A stretch of DNA of 64,000 nt, taken from Sipunculus nudus. Taxonomy: Eukaryota; Annelida; Sipuncula; Golfingiida; Sipunculidae. The DNA lies in assembly GCA_026874595.1 (NCBI GenBank), contig CM049307.1, positions 77,352,643 through 77,416,642 on the forward strand, in the 5' to 3' direction. The translations under genes were made by a program, and so were the position numbers. Under the pieces are notes generated by a model that worked only from the letters and a program-made list of their open reading frames with translations, did not search any database and had not been told where the DNA came from. This document shows positions 12,290-21,879 of the stretch, one piece after another; positions within the stretch are counted from its first letter, which is position 1, and every line of letters begins with the position of its first letter.

Positions 12290-13379
12290 TTTATTTGCAA
12301 GTTTCCAGCGGTCAGATATAAGATGACCTTCCTTTTTGCAGAAAATACAGATTTTATGGACTTTGTTGTACTATCAGGACTACTTGTACTGGGTTACTGC
12401 GCTTTAAACATCTTTTGACCATACTGATTTCCGTTCTTGTTTGTAAAGGACTGGTTTAATTTGCTAGTAAAGGACATTTTATGTATTAATGAATAATCAT
12501 CAGCTAATTGAGCTGCAATGTCAAGTGTTTCAGGACTCTTCTCAACAAAAATGTTAACATCTGCGTTAATGCAGCGCTTAAATCCTTCAAGCAAAATCAA
12601 CTGGCGCAAATTGTCATAATATTTCATTACATTTTTTGCACTACACCAGCGATTAAACAACTGCTGTTTTGTCCTAGCAAATTCGACATAGGCCTGTCCT
12701 TTGCGCATTTCCGATTTTTGAATTTCTGGCGGTAAGCCTCCGGAACTAACTCATAACCTTTTAGGATTAACCGTTTAACCTGGTCATAATCAGCAACGGT
12801 TTCTACTTAAAGCTATGTATTTTCGCTGGCCTTGCCAGTCAATACACTTTGTAATACATAGTCCAATTTTCCTTAGGCCATTTAAAATTTTCAGCTACCT
12901 TCTCAAGGTGTAAGAAATATTCATCAAGCTCTTTTTCTTGAAAAGGTGGGACAAGTTTAATGTGTTAAGTAATATAAAAACTGCAAGTTGGGGCAGCAAG
13001 TAGGTCATGTTGTATTTTAAGTCTTTCTAACTCCAGTCGTTTTAACTCAATTTCTTTTTCTTTTTCTAGTCTTTCTTTTTCTAACCTTTCATGTTCTTTC
13101 CTCTCTTTTAATGCTAGCTCATGTTACATTTCTAACGTTTATAATTCTAACTACATAGCAAGGCTGTCATTTTTTTTATGTTTCCACTTCACTCTCTTCA
13201 ATTAAACCCATGCTAACCAGATCTTGCATGATTGTAGCAATGATATCAGGCTTTCTCAAAGCGTTTTACACACCTAGCCCTAAGTGTTGTCCTAAACGCA
13301 ACAACTGATCTTTTGTCAACTGTTCAAGTTGATTAGGGTCGGGATCGACAACAAATGTCTCAGGTTTGGAATCTGCCAT
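12290..13379 (-). pseudogene. Gag of the LTR element (broken)
   Basis: The start ATG is at 13379-13377, about 145 bases after the primer-binding site, and reads MADSKPETFVVDPDPNQLEQ, then LTKDQLLRLGQHLGLG before the first stop. A lysine/glutamate-rich coiled-coil stretch follows (about 13000-13140), then KLVPPFQEKELDEYFLHLEK and YVEFARTKQQLFNRWCSAKN, the SCAN-like capsid fold seen in vertebrate-type gypsy gags. Near 12310-12355 a CCHC knuckle reads CIFCKKEGHLISDRW, with the last cysteine replaced by arginine. A serine- and acid-rich linker (12253-11990) separates gag from the protease remnant. Confidence 0.8.
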
Positions 13380-13523
13380 GTTAAGATGTTAAAACAATAA
13401 CAAAAAAACACTGGGAAAAATCCTGTTAAAAATGTATTTCAAACAATATGTAATCTTGTAAACAATGTATGATAAAACAATATGTCTCGGTCAAGGCCTA
13501 ATAAAGTTTCAAAACTGTTAAGC

Positions 13524-13541
13524 TTCCCGGACGAGCCCCCA
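13524..13541 (-). other. Primer-binding site, tRNA-Pro type
   Basis: On the element strand TGGGGGCTCGTCCGGGAA lies seven bases inside the LTR end. It is complementary to the 3' end of tRNA-Pro at 17 of 18 positions, judged against the well-known proline-type primer site. Confidence 0.85.
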
Positions 13542-13548
13542 ATTTTTA

Positions 13549-14120
13549 TGTTATGGAACCTTATAACAACAGATCACGTAGTAGTGACGAGCACAAATTT
13601 TGTCATGCAGATAAAAAAATCAGTTTCTGAGAAATCGGTGTTTTTTTGTTAACAAATAATTCTAATTTATTCTTAAAAAAATACTAACATTACAATACAC
13701 TAAATCAATACAATTACACAGTATAACAACAGTACAACAGCAAATCAATACAATTACACAGTATAATAAATAAAGTGTACAGTACCTTGATACCACCACT
13801 GTCACAGTGACAACAGGTCCTTTAAAACCAAAATTCCACGTGAACAGTTCAAATAGTCCAAGGTAAAGCTTTTGCAATATTCCCGAAAGCAAACTGGAGA
13901 CAGGCCGCAATAAATCTGCATAGAGTTCGTAGAATCACTTACACTACTGCAATTATCGGATAGGTCCAAGACTGGTTCACACACTTCCGTGTCCGCTGGA
14001 ATATTTCTCTCTCCTCTCTCGGCTCTAAACACAGCCCCTTATTTATAATTTTTCACCTCAAGCCAAGAACTTTCCATTTCACGAACAATCCAAAAGAACC
14101 CAAAAATACATAATACACAC
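13549..14120 (-). repeat. 5' LTR of the Gmr1-like element, truncated
   Basis: Aligns with the inner ~570 bases of the 3' LTR (shared AACAAATAATTCTAATTTATTC, AAATCAATACAATTACACAG and CATTTCACGAACAATCCAAA segments). It lacks a stretch of about 45 bases and ends abruptly in ACACACACATATATA at about 14120. The terminal TG/CA has a mutation (TGTTATGG). Confidence 0.85.
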
Positions 14121-14149
14121 ACACATATATATATATAACACTGAAGAAA

Positions 14150-14216
14150 AACAACACTGTAAATTCAGTTCCGACTGTTTCACTGGATGCGACCCGATCA
14201 TCAGGTTAATGTTGTT
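14150..14216 (-). ncRNA. Degenerate hammerhead-ribozyme-like motif
   Basis: On the minus strand AACAACA...CTGATGA...GAAA...CAGT(CGGA)ACTG...TGTTGTT forms three helices around the two conserved hammerhead boxes. Stem I would be AACAACA/TGTTGTT and stem III CAGT/ACTG. The putative stem II (GGGT CGC ATCC) is flanked by mismatches, and the base before the expected cleavage site is A rather than U, so it is probably inactive. Hammerheads of this layout are known in Penelope-like elements and retrozymes. This may be a fragment of one, wedged between the broken LTR and a TA repeat. Confidence 0.3.
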
Positions 14217-14219
14217 AGA

Positions 14220-14222
<3 letters not shown>

Positions 14223-14289
<67 letters not shown>
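14223..14289. repeat. (TA)n microsatellite
   Basis: About 67 bases of pure AT/TA repeat ending exactly at the 3' terminus of the Helitron-like element. Confidence 0.97.
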
Positions 14290-14290
<1 letters not shown>

Positions 14291-15288
14291 TAGCTGATAA
14301 ACCCGGTATACCGGGCTTATTACCTGGGTTGTGGAGATATATTAACTGAGATGTGGAATGTTGGCTCATTTTATTTTTTTATTCTAAAAGTTAACGAAAA
14401 TACAGGTTTTCAGTGGGAATCTGTTTCAATAAGATATGTATAAATAATTTTACATTTATTTTGTTGCGCTGTGCTCGTGGCACGAAGTTCATACCCCAGT
14501 GTGTTTACCTTGAAGACCTAGTCAGTGATGATGTTTACATTGCAAAACGGAATGAGACGGGGGCATTCCGGTTTTCGATGATATTTGACTGGATTCTTTC
14601 GTTGGACGTATAAAGATAAGGTTCATGTGAGGAACACATGAAAGATTTATCAAATATACGTTGCAAGGAAACTGTTCCTGTAGAAAGAAACAGAAATATG
14701 CATACATCGTAAGTAGCAGAAGTGGACCCAACAGGACTCCATGCAGAGGGTCCGTATCCCTTTTTCAGCCACCGCAACCTTTTTCTTCATCGTATCAGAC
14801 ACATTTTAAGGCCTTAAACCCCCGCCACCCCTACCCAACCCTGTTCCTGAAATTAGGACCTTGAATTAGGTCATTAATCCTCCTGGGTTCAACTCTCCAT
14901 TTCATAAAGCGAGAAACGTGGTTTTCTCTTTTACTGACCATGCACGTGGGTGAGAGCCTCGTACAAATGTAATGCCCGACATGCTCAAATCCCTCAATGA
15001 AAGCTAGCGTTATTCATATGAACAATAGTCTGAGGATGAGTGACCACGTTGCACGCTTTCCGGTCATTGCCGAAGGCAGTTCGGCTGTGCTCGGTCTAAC
15101 CTCAGTGCAAGTCAGTAAAAACGGAAAAAAATCACTCAAAATTATATGTACATAAATTTTTTTTATTTTCATATCGCCTATGTCACTACGGGGATAATAA
15201 CCTTTAAAATGATGTATGGCACAGTATTGTACACATCGTGGTTTTAGAGAACATTGCGAACAAACGTGAACCGAATTCCTTTTAAAAG

Positions 15289-15295
<7 letters not shown>
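14290..15295 (-). mobile_element. Non-autonomous Helitron-like element, copy A
   Basis: About 1.0 kb that aligns along its whole length, in opposite orientation, with 23978-24980. On the minus strand it ends with a perfect 14-nt palindrome CCCGGTATACCGGG, eight bases, then CTAG followed by host T. This is the Helitron 3' signature: a hairpin just before CTRR, with insertion between A and T. The 5' end (AATACTTTTAAAAGGAA) merges with a TA repeat, and the expected initial TC is no longer exact. No Rep/helicase coding is present, so it would depend on an autonomous relative. TA microsatellites on both sides suggest insertion into a TA tract. Confidence 0.78.

Positions 15296-15346
<51 letters not shown>
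15296..15346. repeat. (TA)n microsatellite
   Basis: AT repeat adjoining the 5' end of Helitron copy A, 90 bases upstream of the receptor M4 exon. Confidence 0.95.
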
Positions 15347-15352
<6 letters not shown>

Positions 15353-15435
15353 TTTCCTCAACAGTAGGGACCATTGTGGTGTAGCATTATTCTGAAATAA
15401 CCTGTTTACTCAGAAGATAATTTTTTTCTCCACAG

Positions 15436-15711
15436 GACATAGAGCATTTCCACGTGGCCATCATGGCATTACACGAGTCAGGGGAGATACAGAGGCTCCG
15501 GGATAAATGGTGGAAGTACAAGAGTGAGTGCTGGAACGTCACTCAGGCTGAGGAGAACCGCATGAAGAACATGTATTACAGTCTCAAAAATTCTCCTAAA
15601 CGTGTTGGGCTTGACAGCTTTTGGGGGCCACTGGTTTTGATGGCCGTTGGAATCGTGCTGGGAATCATCGTTGGTGTCATTGAAGTCCTGTATTACAAGC
15701 ATCGCGGCAGG
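15436..15711 (+). CDS. Ionotropic glutamate receptor-like gene, end of S2 plus M4
   Basis: Ninety-two codons between acceptor TCTCCACAG and donor AGG|GTAAGC, both phase 0. DIEHFHVAIMALHESGEIQRL followed by RDKWWKYKSEC matches the last S2 helices of the family (LAIL.L.E.G....L..KWW...GEC). The cysteine of SEC should pair with the CDL cysteine of the previous exon. After a ~25-residue linker comes one hydrophobic segment (FWGPLVLMAVGIVLGIIVG), which is M4. It is followed by EVLYYKHRGR, a basic stop-transfer end facing the cytoplasm. Length and spacing from C to M4 are normal for the family. The reading frame has no stops, and codon use is richer in G+C than the surrounding DNA, so this looks like a live exon rather than a relic. 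Confidence 0.93.
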
Positions 15712-16347
15712 GTAAGCTGATAAACCAGGGAGGGAGGGAGGACCCCGGGGAGCGAGTACCCCTTCCCCCCTAAAAGTCTTGGGCACAGCAAAACTTCAGC
15801 TTATTATCGAAAATCACATCAAGATTTTGTCCCACCGAAGTTGAAAACCAGCACATCTAATACGCCCCCCCCCCCCCCCCCCCGGGTCAGGCTGTTGGGA
15901 TGCCCCCTATGATTGTTCAAATCTGTTGGTAAAAGAAATTTTTTTTTTTCAATCACAGGAGGAAAAAATCACTCTTGCTAATGAACAAGCTATTTCTACC
16001 TCCACATACTTGTTTTGGTTCTTTAGATTGTTCAGGTATAGATAAAATGCGTGACATCCATGATTAGAAACTTAATACAATTACTCGGGAGACAAACAAT
16101 ACTTATTCATGTTTTAAGCTTTACACATTTTGTACATTACACATTTACGCAAATTTTACATGGAATTTTATATAATATTAATGTACGGCCAGAAGAAAAT
16201 AATAAATATGGGACAATGTTGTTTGTCTGACTTCCAATACTCTTGTTGCTATATTGTTTAAATCGAGGTCTAACTGATCTTTATCCACTAAATGGACATT
16301 CATGATTATTCTGAAATGTTTTAATTAGTTATTTTTTATATCTTTAG
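15712..16347. other. Last receptor intron; no other gene
   Basis: Begins GTAAGC and ends TTTAG. It holds a run of about 19 C bases (near 15865-15883) and AT-rich sequence only. Confidence 0.55.
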
Positions 16348-16419
16348 TATCACGCAAGCAACCGCCATGTTGACCGACAGTTGGCCAACAAAATGGACGA
16401 AGATGATGGCAGGATTTAA
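16348..16419 (+). CDS. Ionotropic glutamate receptor-like gene, probable terminal exon
   Basis: Directly after the acceptor TATATCTTTAG the frame set by the previous phase-0 donor reads YHASNRHVDRQLANKMDEDD, then GRI and a TAA stop. It would give a charged cytoplasmic tail of 23 residues. Tails of this family are often short, so the length is acceptable. The support is the matching phase, the plausible acceptor and the hydrophilic composition; there is no homology I can recognise. A different distal exon or alternative splicing is possible. No clear AATAAA polyadenylation signal stands out in the next 300 bases. Confidence 0.6.
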   Translation, partial: YHASNRHVDRQLANKMDEDDGRI

Positions 16420-16933
16420 AACCTGCGCATGCGTATCAGCTTCACCAACACAACAAGAAAAGACTGGTCTCCAGGGTCTTCCTTTCCAATTTGGAGCAGA
16501 GCGAGGGATTTATCTTTATTATAATGACAATATACATAATCCTGCTTCATTTATTAAACTAAACCCCTCCATCAGAATGCCTAAGAATTCAGAAGCGGAT
16601 CCTGGGGAGGGGTACAGGGGTTCCGGACCTCCTACACCCTCCTGCCCCTGTTCAGCAGCCGCAATCATTTTTAAGGGTTTCAGACCCTTTTTGCGGTCTG
16701 GACACCCCTCCTCCTCCTCTGGATCTGGAACCTTTAATTCAGGTTTTGTCATTAGTCCTCCTGCGATGGATTTTCCTAAATCCTAGATCCGCTCCTGTAT
16801 TAACATACATGACATGGCTGGCGCTTCAAGTTTATCGATATATATATATATATATAATTAGGAATATTATTTTTCGAAACAGAGTACTGAACTCTCTGCT
16901 TGATTGTTCCTTATAACGAGGGATGGTTATTTT

Positions 16934-16999
<66 letters not shown>

Positions 17000-17140
17000 A
17001 ACAGGAACTATATCTCGGCCGTTTTTGTACGGCAGTGTGTCGTTATGTATAATGCCATCGATAGTCGCGGTAATATCGATATACCCCGCAAGTCTTGACT
17101 GATTAACACATTCTGTCTTTTCTAGCATTTTTCACCAGTG
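16420..17140. other. Region after the receptor gene; TA repeats, no gene
   Basis: Includes (TA)n at 16839-16855 and a longer one at 16937-16996. The open frame across 16519-16752 is proline/glycine-rich with no domain. No gene is supported. Confidence 0.5.
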
Positions 17141-17159
17141 CTTTCACCATCACAATAAG

Positions 17160-17370
17160 GCCTCCTTTAACAGTCACTCACTGTATATATAGGTTGCCCG
17201 ACAATGGAGAGGTAAGAATAGTTCAATGTTCCACATGTTTAGGCCTGTTCCATCAGACCTGCGTCTCAGGTAAAAAAAAAGGTCTTCAAAACCCATTACC
17301 TGAGCAACCAGTGGAAATGCCGAACCTGTTCATCTTCTGTGAACTATATGATTTATACACAATGTCTTTA
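17160..17370 (+). pseudogene. PHD zinc-finger fragment, broken
   Basis: Reads THCIYRLPDNGEVRIVQCST, then CLGLFHQTCVSG. After a one-step frame change at an A-run (17272-17280) it reads THYLSNQWKCRTCSS. Together these give the order of a PHD finger (C-x-C, CxxC, HxxC, WxCxxC), a module that reads histone tails. The second ligand is Y instead of C, and the frame is broken, so it cannot fold as it stands. The sequence TCAG|GTAAAA at the break could alternatively be a splice donor. No flanking domain was recognised; such fingers occur in some transposon-derived proteins. Confidence 0.55.
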
Positions 17371-17459
17371 TTCAAATTAAAGATATCGTCAAAGTGGAAA
17401 AGAGATGGTGAGCTACAACTGCCAAGTAACCAAAGCAGCAACACTTGAAGTTACCACTT

Positions 17460-17975
17460 GCATGTGACATATAAACAACAATGATTGTGTGACATGCTCA
17501 ACAATACGTTCCCATTAATCTTGCTAAGGAACAGCAGAGAAAGGAGGACTGTGTAGTGTGTGTATATGTGGGGGTTCACATGACCACATCTGGATTTTAC
17601 CACAGATAGCTTTATTGTTAATTTAGAATATATCTATATTTTTTCAAAGATTTTTCAATTTATTATTGTAATAATTTAACCACATTTTTTACATTGTCGT
17701 GAATGTAATACTAATTTGTGATGTTGGAAACCTTTGAAAATTGTATGAAAAGTTATGTAATGTGTATGCTAAATATTGGTGTTCATGGAAAAGGAATCCA
17801 TTCAGTTTGCAGTTTCTCATCCTATTTAAAGATACATATTCAATCTTGGCCTGTTGGTATATCTGTTTACACATACTGAAAGACTTTGGTTAAAATTTCT
17901 TTTTTCAAGCCGACATATTCATAAACTTTTTATCAAAATATCTAGAATAATAAAAGATGCAGTACTTCCATTGTT
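17460..17975. other. No gene seen
   Basis: AT-rich spacer. The open frame at 17874-17689 on the minus strand has no recognisable domain. Confidence 0.4.
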
Positions 17976-20570
17976 AAAGGTCCAACAGTTCTGCCAAAAA
18001 TAATTCTAGTAAACTTGAACAAAGGCCACCTAAGAATACTTTTTGTGCAATGTTACAGAAGATATAATTGAAATAATAATTTTGTAGAAGAACACTTTTG
18101 CAGTCCTCAGTTTGAAAAAGGCATAATAATGGCCATAAGACCAACTTAAGCTTTTCACAACTCAACCAAAAATCAACAAACTCAGTATATTCTGATATGA
18201 TTGAAAGAACCATGTCCTAGGATAATTCTTTTGAAAAATTGAACAAGTCAACTTGACAGTTTCATCATTAAGCTGAAAGAGGCTAAAATTATGAGTTTTT
18301 TTGCCCATAAAAAACAGGTCAATGTAGGTGGCACCACTAAATCTACAACTTCAAATATGAGTCATGTAACCACCATTTGCACAATACCTGGTAATGCTAG
18401 CTTCTGTCATTTCTGAGAGTACTATGTCAGTATGCTTACTTGGCCGAATGACTGTTCAAATTTGTGAAACTCCACTAAAATTCACCAAATGCAAACCATT
18501 TGACAAACTTGAGAGAGCTTGCCTCTGGGATCATTTATGTAAAATATTTAACAATTTGGCTGGACCGTCTACAAGAAGACGACTTTTAAAATATTGTCAA
18601 CTTTTTCCTTATAAAATCTAAGTAAATGCAGATAGCAAAAAAATAAGCTGAATCCAACAAAATTTGATATGTGACAGATTATTGCAAAAAATCTGGGAAT
18701 GGTAGCTCCTGCTATTCCTGAGAAATTATGGATTAATGTACAGATGACCAATGACCCCCGTACAAAAATAGGTCAATTCAGGTGGTGCCACCAATACCTG
18801 AATTTCATATATGACTCATGTGACCAACACTGGCAAAATATTTGGTGATGATAGCTCTGGCTGTTTCTGAGACTGTCATTTTAGTATGCTTTTTTGGACA
18901 GATGACTAAGTTCAACTTCCTGAACAAAATTGAGTGAGATGGTATAAAAGATTATTTCTGTGAAATATTGAACAATTTGGCTTGAGTGTTTTGGAGGAGA
19001 AGATTTTTAGAGGTTGATTTAGCTTTTTCTCTATAAAATTTAAGAAAATTTTCAGATGGCTATTTTTTTTCATTAAATTTCATGATGCTAGCTCCAGTCA
19101 TTTTCAAAATAGTATGGGTAAACGTACAGAAGACAAACGCCGCCACACCATCGCATTAGTTCACAGGTTAACTAAAAATTAATACAGATGCAAATTGAAT
19201 GCGAAATTTTAATACAGATACATCTCACTCATGGTAAAATCTTGAATTAATTTGACTATAGATACCAATTTTTTATAATCAATGTCGGCCGTCTTTATAT
19301 ACCCACACAGAGCTGTATAGCTGTGATTGTAAACATTGCCTGGCATGAGGAATATCTAAAAATCATAAATCTACATGTTTTAAAAGCTTTTAAATAACAT
19401 TCTTGTCAATATTAACCATAGATAACCTGAAATATAAATGTCTAGAGGCATGATGTAATAAATGCTGATAAACTGATGCCAGTCTAGATGTATCTAGATG
19501 TATCTGTGTATCTGCTTCACACAGCTAACATATATGGTAAAATGACTCAATTGAACCTTTATAATTCAGCCAAAATTCATTCTTTGGAACCATAAAAGGC
19601 AATTATTATAAGAATTATTCAGGGGATTATTCTTGTAAAATATTAAACAAATTGGCCTCAGTAGGGTCAGTCAAAAAAGTTTTACAGGTTTATAACTCAT
19701 ATGGGAAAAACAGCAAAATTGCTAAGTTAAGCTTCCCATAACTCAGCCAAAAATCACTAAACCAAAACCATTTGAACAAACTTGAATTATCAACATCTAA
19801 GAATAATTAATGTGTGAGATTTAAGAATTTGGCCCATTGGTCTTTGAGGAGAAGAGCTTTGTAGCCACTGAGCTAAAATGGGCTGTTACAGCATATGACT
19901 AAATTCAGCTTCCCATTACTCAGCCAAAAGTCACTGAACTTAGACCATTTGAACAAATTTCAGAAAGCACTTCCCTAGGATCATTTCTGTGCGATATTAA
20001 ACTATTTGGCCATATGGTTTCAGAGAAGAAGTTTTTTGTAGCCGTCAGTATGATACGGGCACTGATGACCCCCGTACAAAAAAGGTCGATGCAGGTGGCG
20101 CCACCAATACCTCAATTTCAGATATGTCTCATGTGTTCAACATTGGCATAAAATTTGGTGATGATAGCTCCAGCCTTTTCTGAGATTTTAGTATGCTTTT
20201 ATGGACAGATGACTAAGTTCAACTTCCTGTAACTCGGCCAAAAATCACCAAACTTAAACCATTCGAACAAACTTGAGAAAGATTATTCCAGAAATCATTT
20301 CTGTGAAATATTTGACAATTTGGCTGAACAGTTTTGGAGAAGAAGATTTTTTAAGCTTTTTTAGCTTTTTCCCTATAAAATCTAAGAAAATGCAGTTAGC
20401 CAAAAAATAAGCAAAATCCGATATAGTTTTTTAGATGACTAATTTTTTGCATAACATTTTGTGATGCTAACTCTTGCCGTTTTCAAGATAGTATGGGTTA
20501 AGGTACAGACGACGGACGCCGGACGACGCCACACCATCGCATAAGCTCACAGGTTCGCTAAAAATGTAAC
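17976..20570. repeat. Degenerate repeat block with two long direct copies
   Basis: A patchwork of related units containing phrases such as ACTCAGCCAAAAATCAC, CATTTGAACAAACTTGA and CAATTTGGCTGAAC. The segment 18755-19178 is repeated at 20066-20568 in the same orientation, and 18300-18750 is a third, more distant copy. These copies start near GACCCCCGTACAAAAA and carry GGTGGTGCCACC or the exact GGTGGCGCCACC (20094-20105). They end in GCCACACCATCGCAT(T/A)AG(T/C)TCACAGG. Non-coding. The ends do not give clear inverted repeats, so the element class is open. Confidence 0.75.
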
Positions 20571-20639
20571 TTAGTTTTTTTTATGGTATTTATTGATATT
20601 AATTATTTTGAAACGATGGATGTCTCCGACTGCAATTGT

Positions 20640-20890
20640 AACGTGAAGATTATTCAGGCTTTGGGTGAGCTTGGTCTATGGTTCCTTGCTTTGTTGTGGG
20701 TATCTTTACCTACTGGGTGACCGATCCCTTGACCAATGGTTCTTGGATATCCTGGGGAACCTTGCCCTATGGTCCCGCGATTCGCTGCGGTATCTGAACC
20801 TACAAAGGGACCAAGTTGTTGACAGCGGGGACCGGTCTCTTGGCCATCTTGGGGTCCGTGACCAATGGTCCTCTCTCTCTCTCTCTCCCC
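20640..20890. repeat. Imperfect repeats with ACCAATGGT and ACCGATC/ACCGGTC motifs, then (CT)n
   Basis: Phrases such as GGTGACCGATCCCTTGACCA, GGGGACCGGTCTCTTGGCCA and GTGACCAATGGT repeat loosely. The block finishes with a short CT run at 20870-20888. No protein is supported. The stretch from 20890 to 21880 contains nothing I can identify. Confidence 0.4.
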
Positions 20891-21879
20891 CCATCTATAT
20901 AAACATACAAAATAATTAAGTTTATAATAATAATGTACTCACAACATATAGATCTTAATAATATATGTCATGGTTTTACAGTATTCTATAAATAATTTGG
21001 TTTATTTTATCAATTTATTTCACACAATTGCTTTTTCGTAACCTTGAACTTTTTTTTTAATTTTTAAATGTATAATATTTAACTTTTTAACTTTAACTCA
21101 TCTTGTAGACAGAGATTGGAGAGGTGTCTTGCAGCTGAGATAAAATTGGTGGTCCCATACAGACGATAGCATCTGACAGATCTTTTTTGATTGATTTTCA
21201 CGCCCCATAGGGACTACGTCATAATAAGTGAGGTCAAGGTATCAGACTCCCGTCATCCAGGTCTGTACTCAAGCGCAGATAACACCATTTGTATCTTCAT
21301 AAGTCATATATCAGTGACGTCACGGTATTATCAGTCACCAATCATCAAGGTTTGTACGCATGTGCAATTAACACCACTAGTGTTGCGGATCTGGTCCGAT
21401 CATTTACTGTGAATCAATGAATGTCTGTTGACTAGTCATTCCAGTTTTGGCAAAGATAGTTGATTTTTTTAGTTTTAATCGAATAACTAGAGGAAAGATG
21501 CCGCGGCAAGGATTGTAAAGGAATTTAAGTGAATCTGAAGAACTACTCACGCATGATGCAACATGACTCGAAATCAGAAGTTACCAGTGACACAGACATG
21601 GACATCGATGACATTGACATCGCGCAACTGTTCACGCATTTCTGTCACTGCATCTGGTCCCGGCCGGGACATTTCTTCCTCATTGTTTATAATAATAGTA
21701 ACTTAGATATACAAAATTAAAAGCTGCCCTTTTCCGATCATTTCAATTATGTACCTAGATGTTCTTCTGAATTATTTGTATTATTATTATTAATATTAAG
21801 ATATTATTATCATTTATGAGCTGTGACCCTTCCAGCAGTATTCGGTAGCAATGTGAAGTGTAATTGTATCTGCCAAAAC

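Larger units (their letters stand above)
7702..14120 (-). mobile_element. Ty3/gypsy LTR retrotransposon, Gmr1-like gene order, dead
   Basis: A 6.4-kb element inserted antisense in the receptor intron. On its own (minus) strand the order is 5' LTR remnant (13549-14120), primer-binding site, gag, protease remnant, integrase, reverse transcriptase-RNase H, polypurine tract, 3' LTR (7702-8475). The reverse transcriptase is clearly Ty3/gypsy type, yet integrase lies upstream of it, as in Ty1/copia. This combination defines the Gmr1-like group. Many in-frame stops and frameshifts, a deletion through the integrase active site and strongly different LTRs show that it is old and inactive. The outer end of the 5' LTR is lost at about 14120, so no target-site duplication can be tested. 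A solo LTR of the same family lies at 37019-37812. Confidence 0.88.

Noticed and set aside
16519-16786. Proline- and glycine-rich open frames after the receptor gene
   Set aside because: Both strands are open over the same low-complexity bases and no family is recognised.
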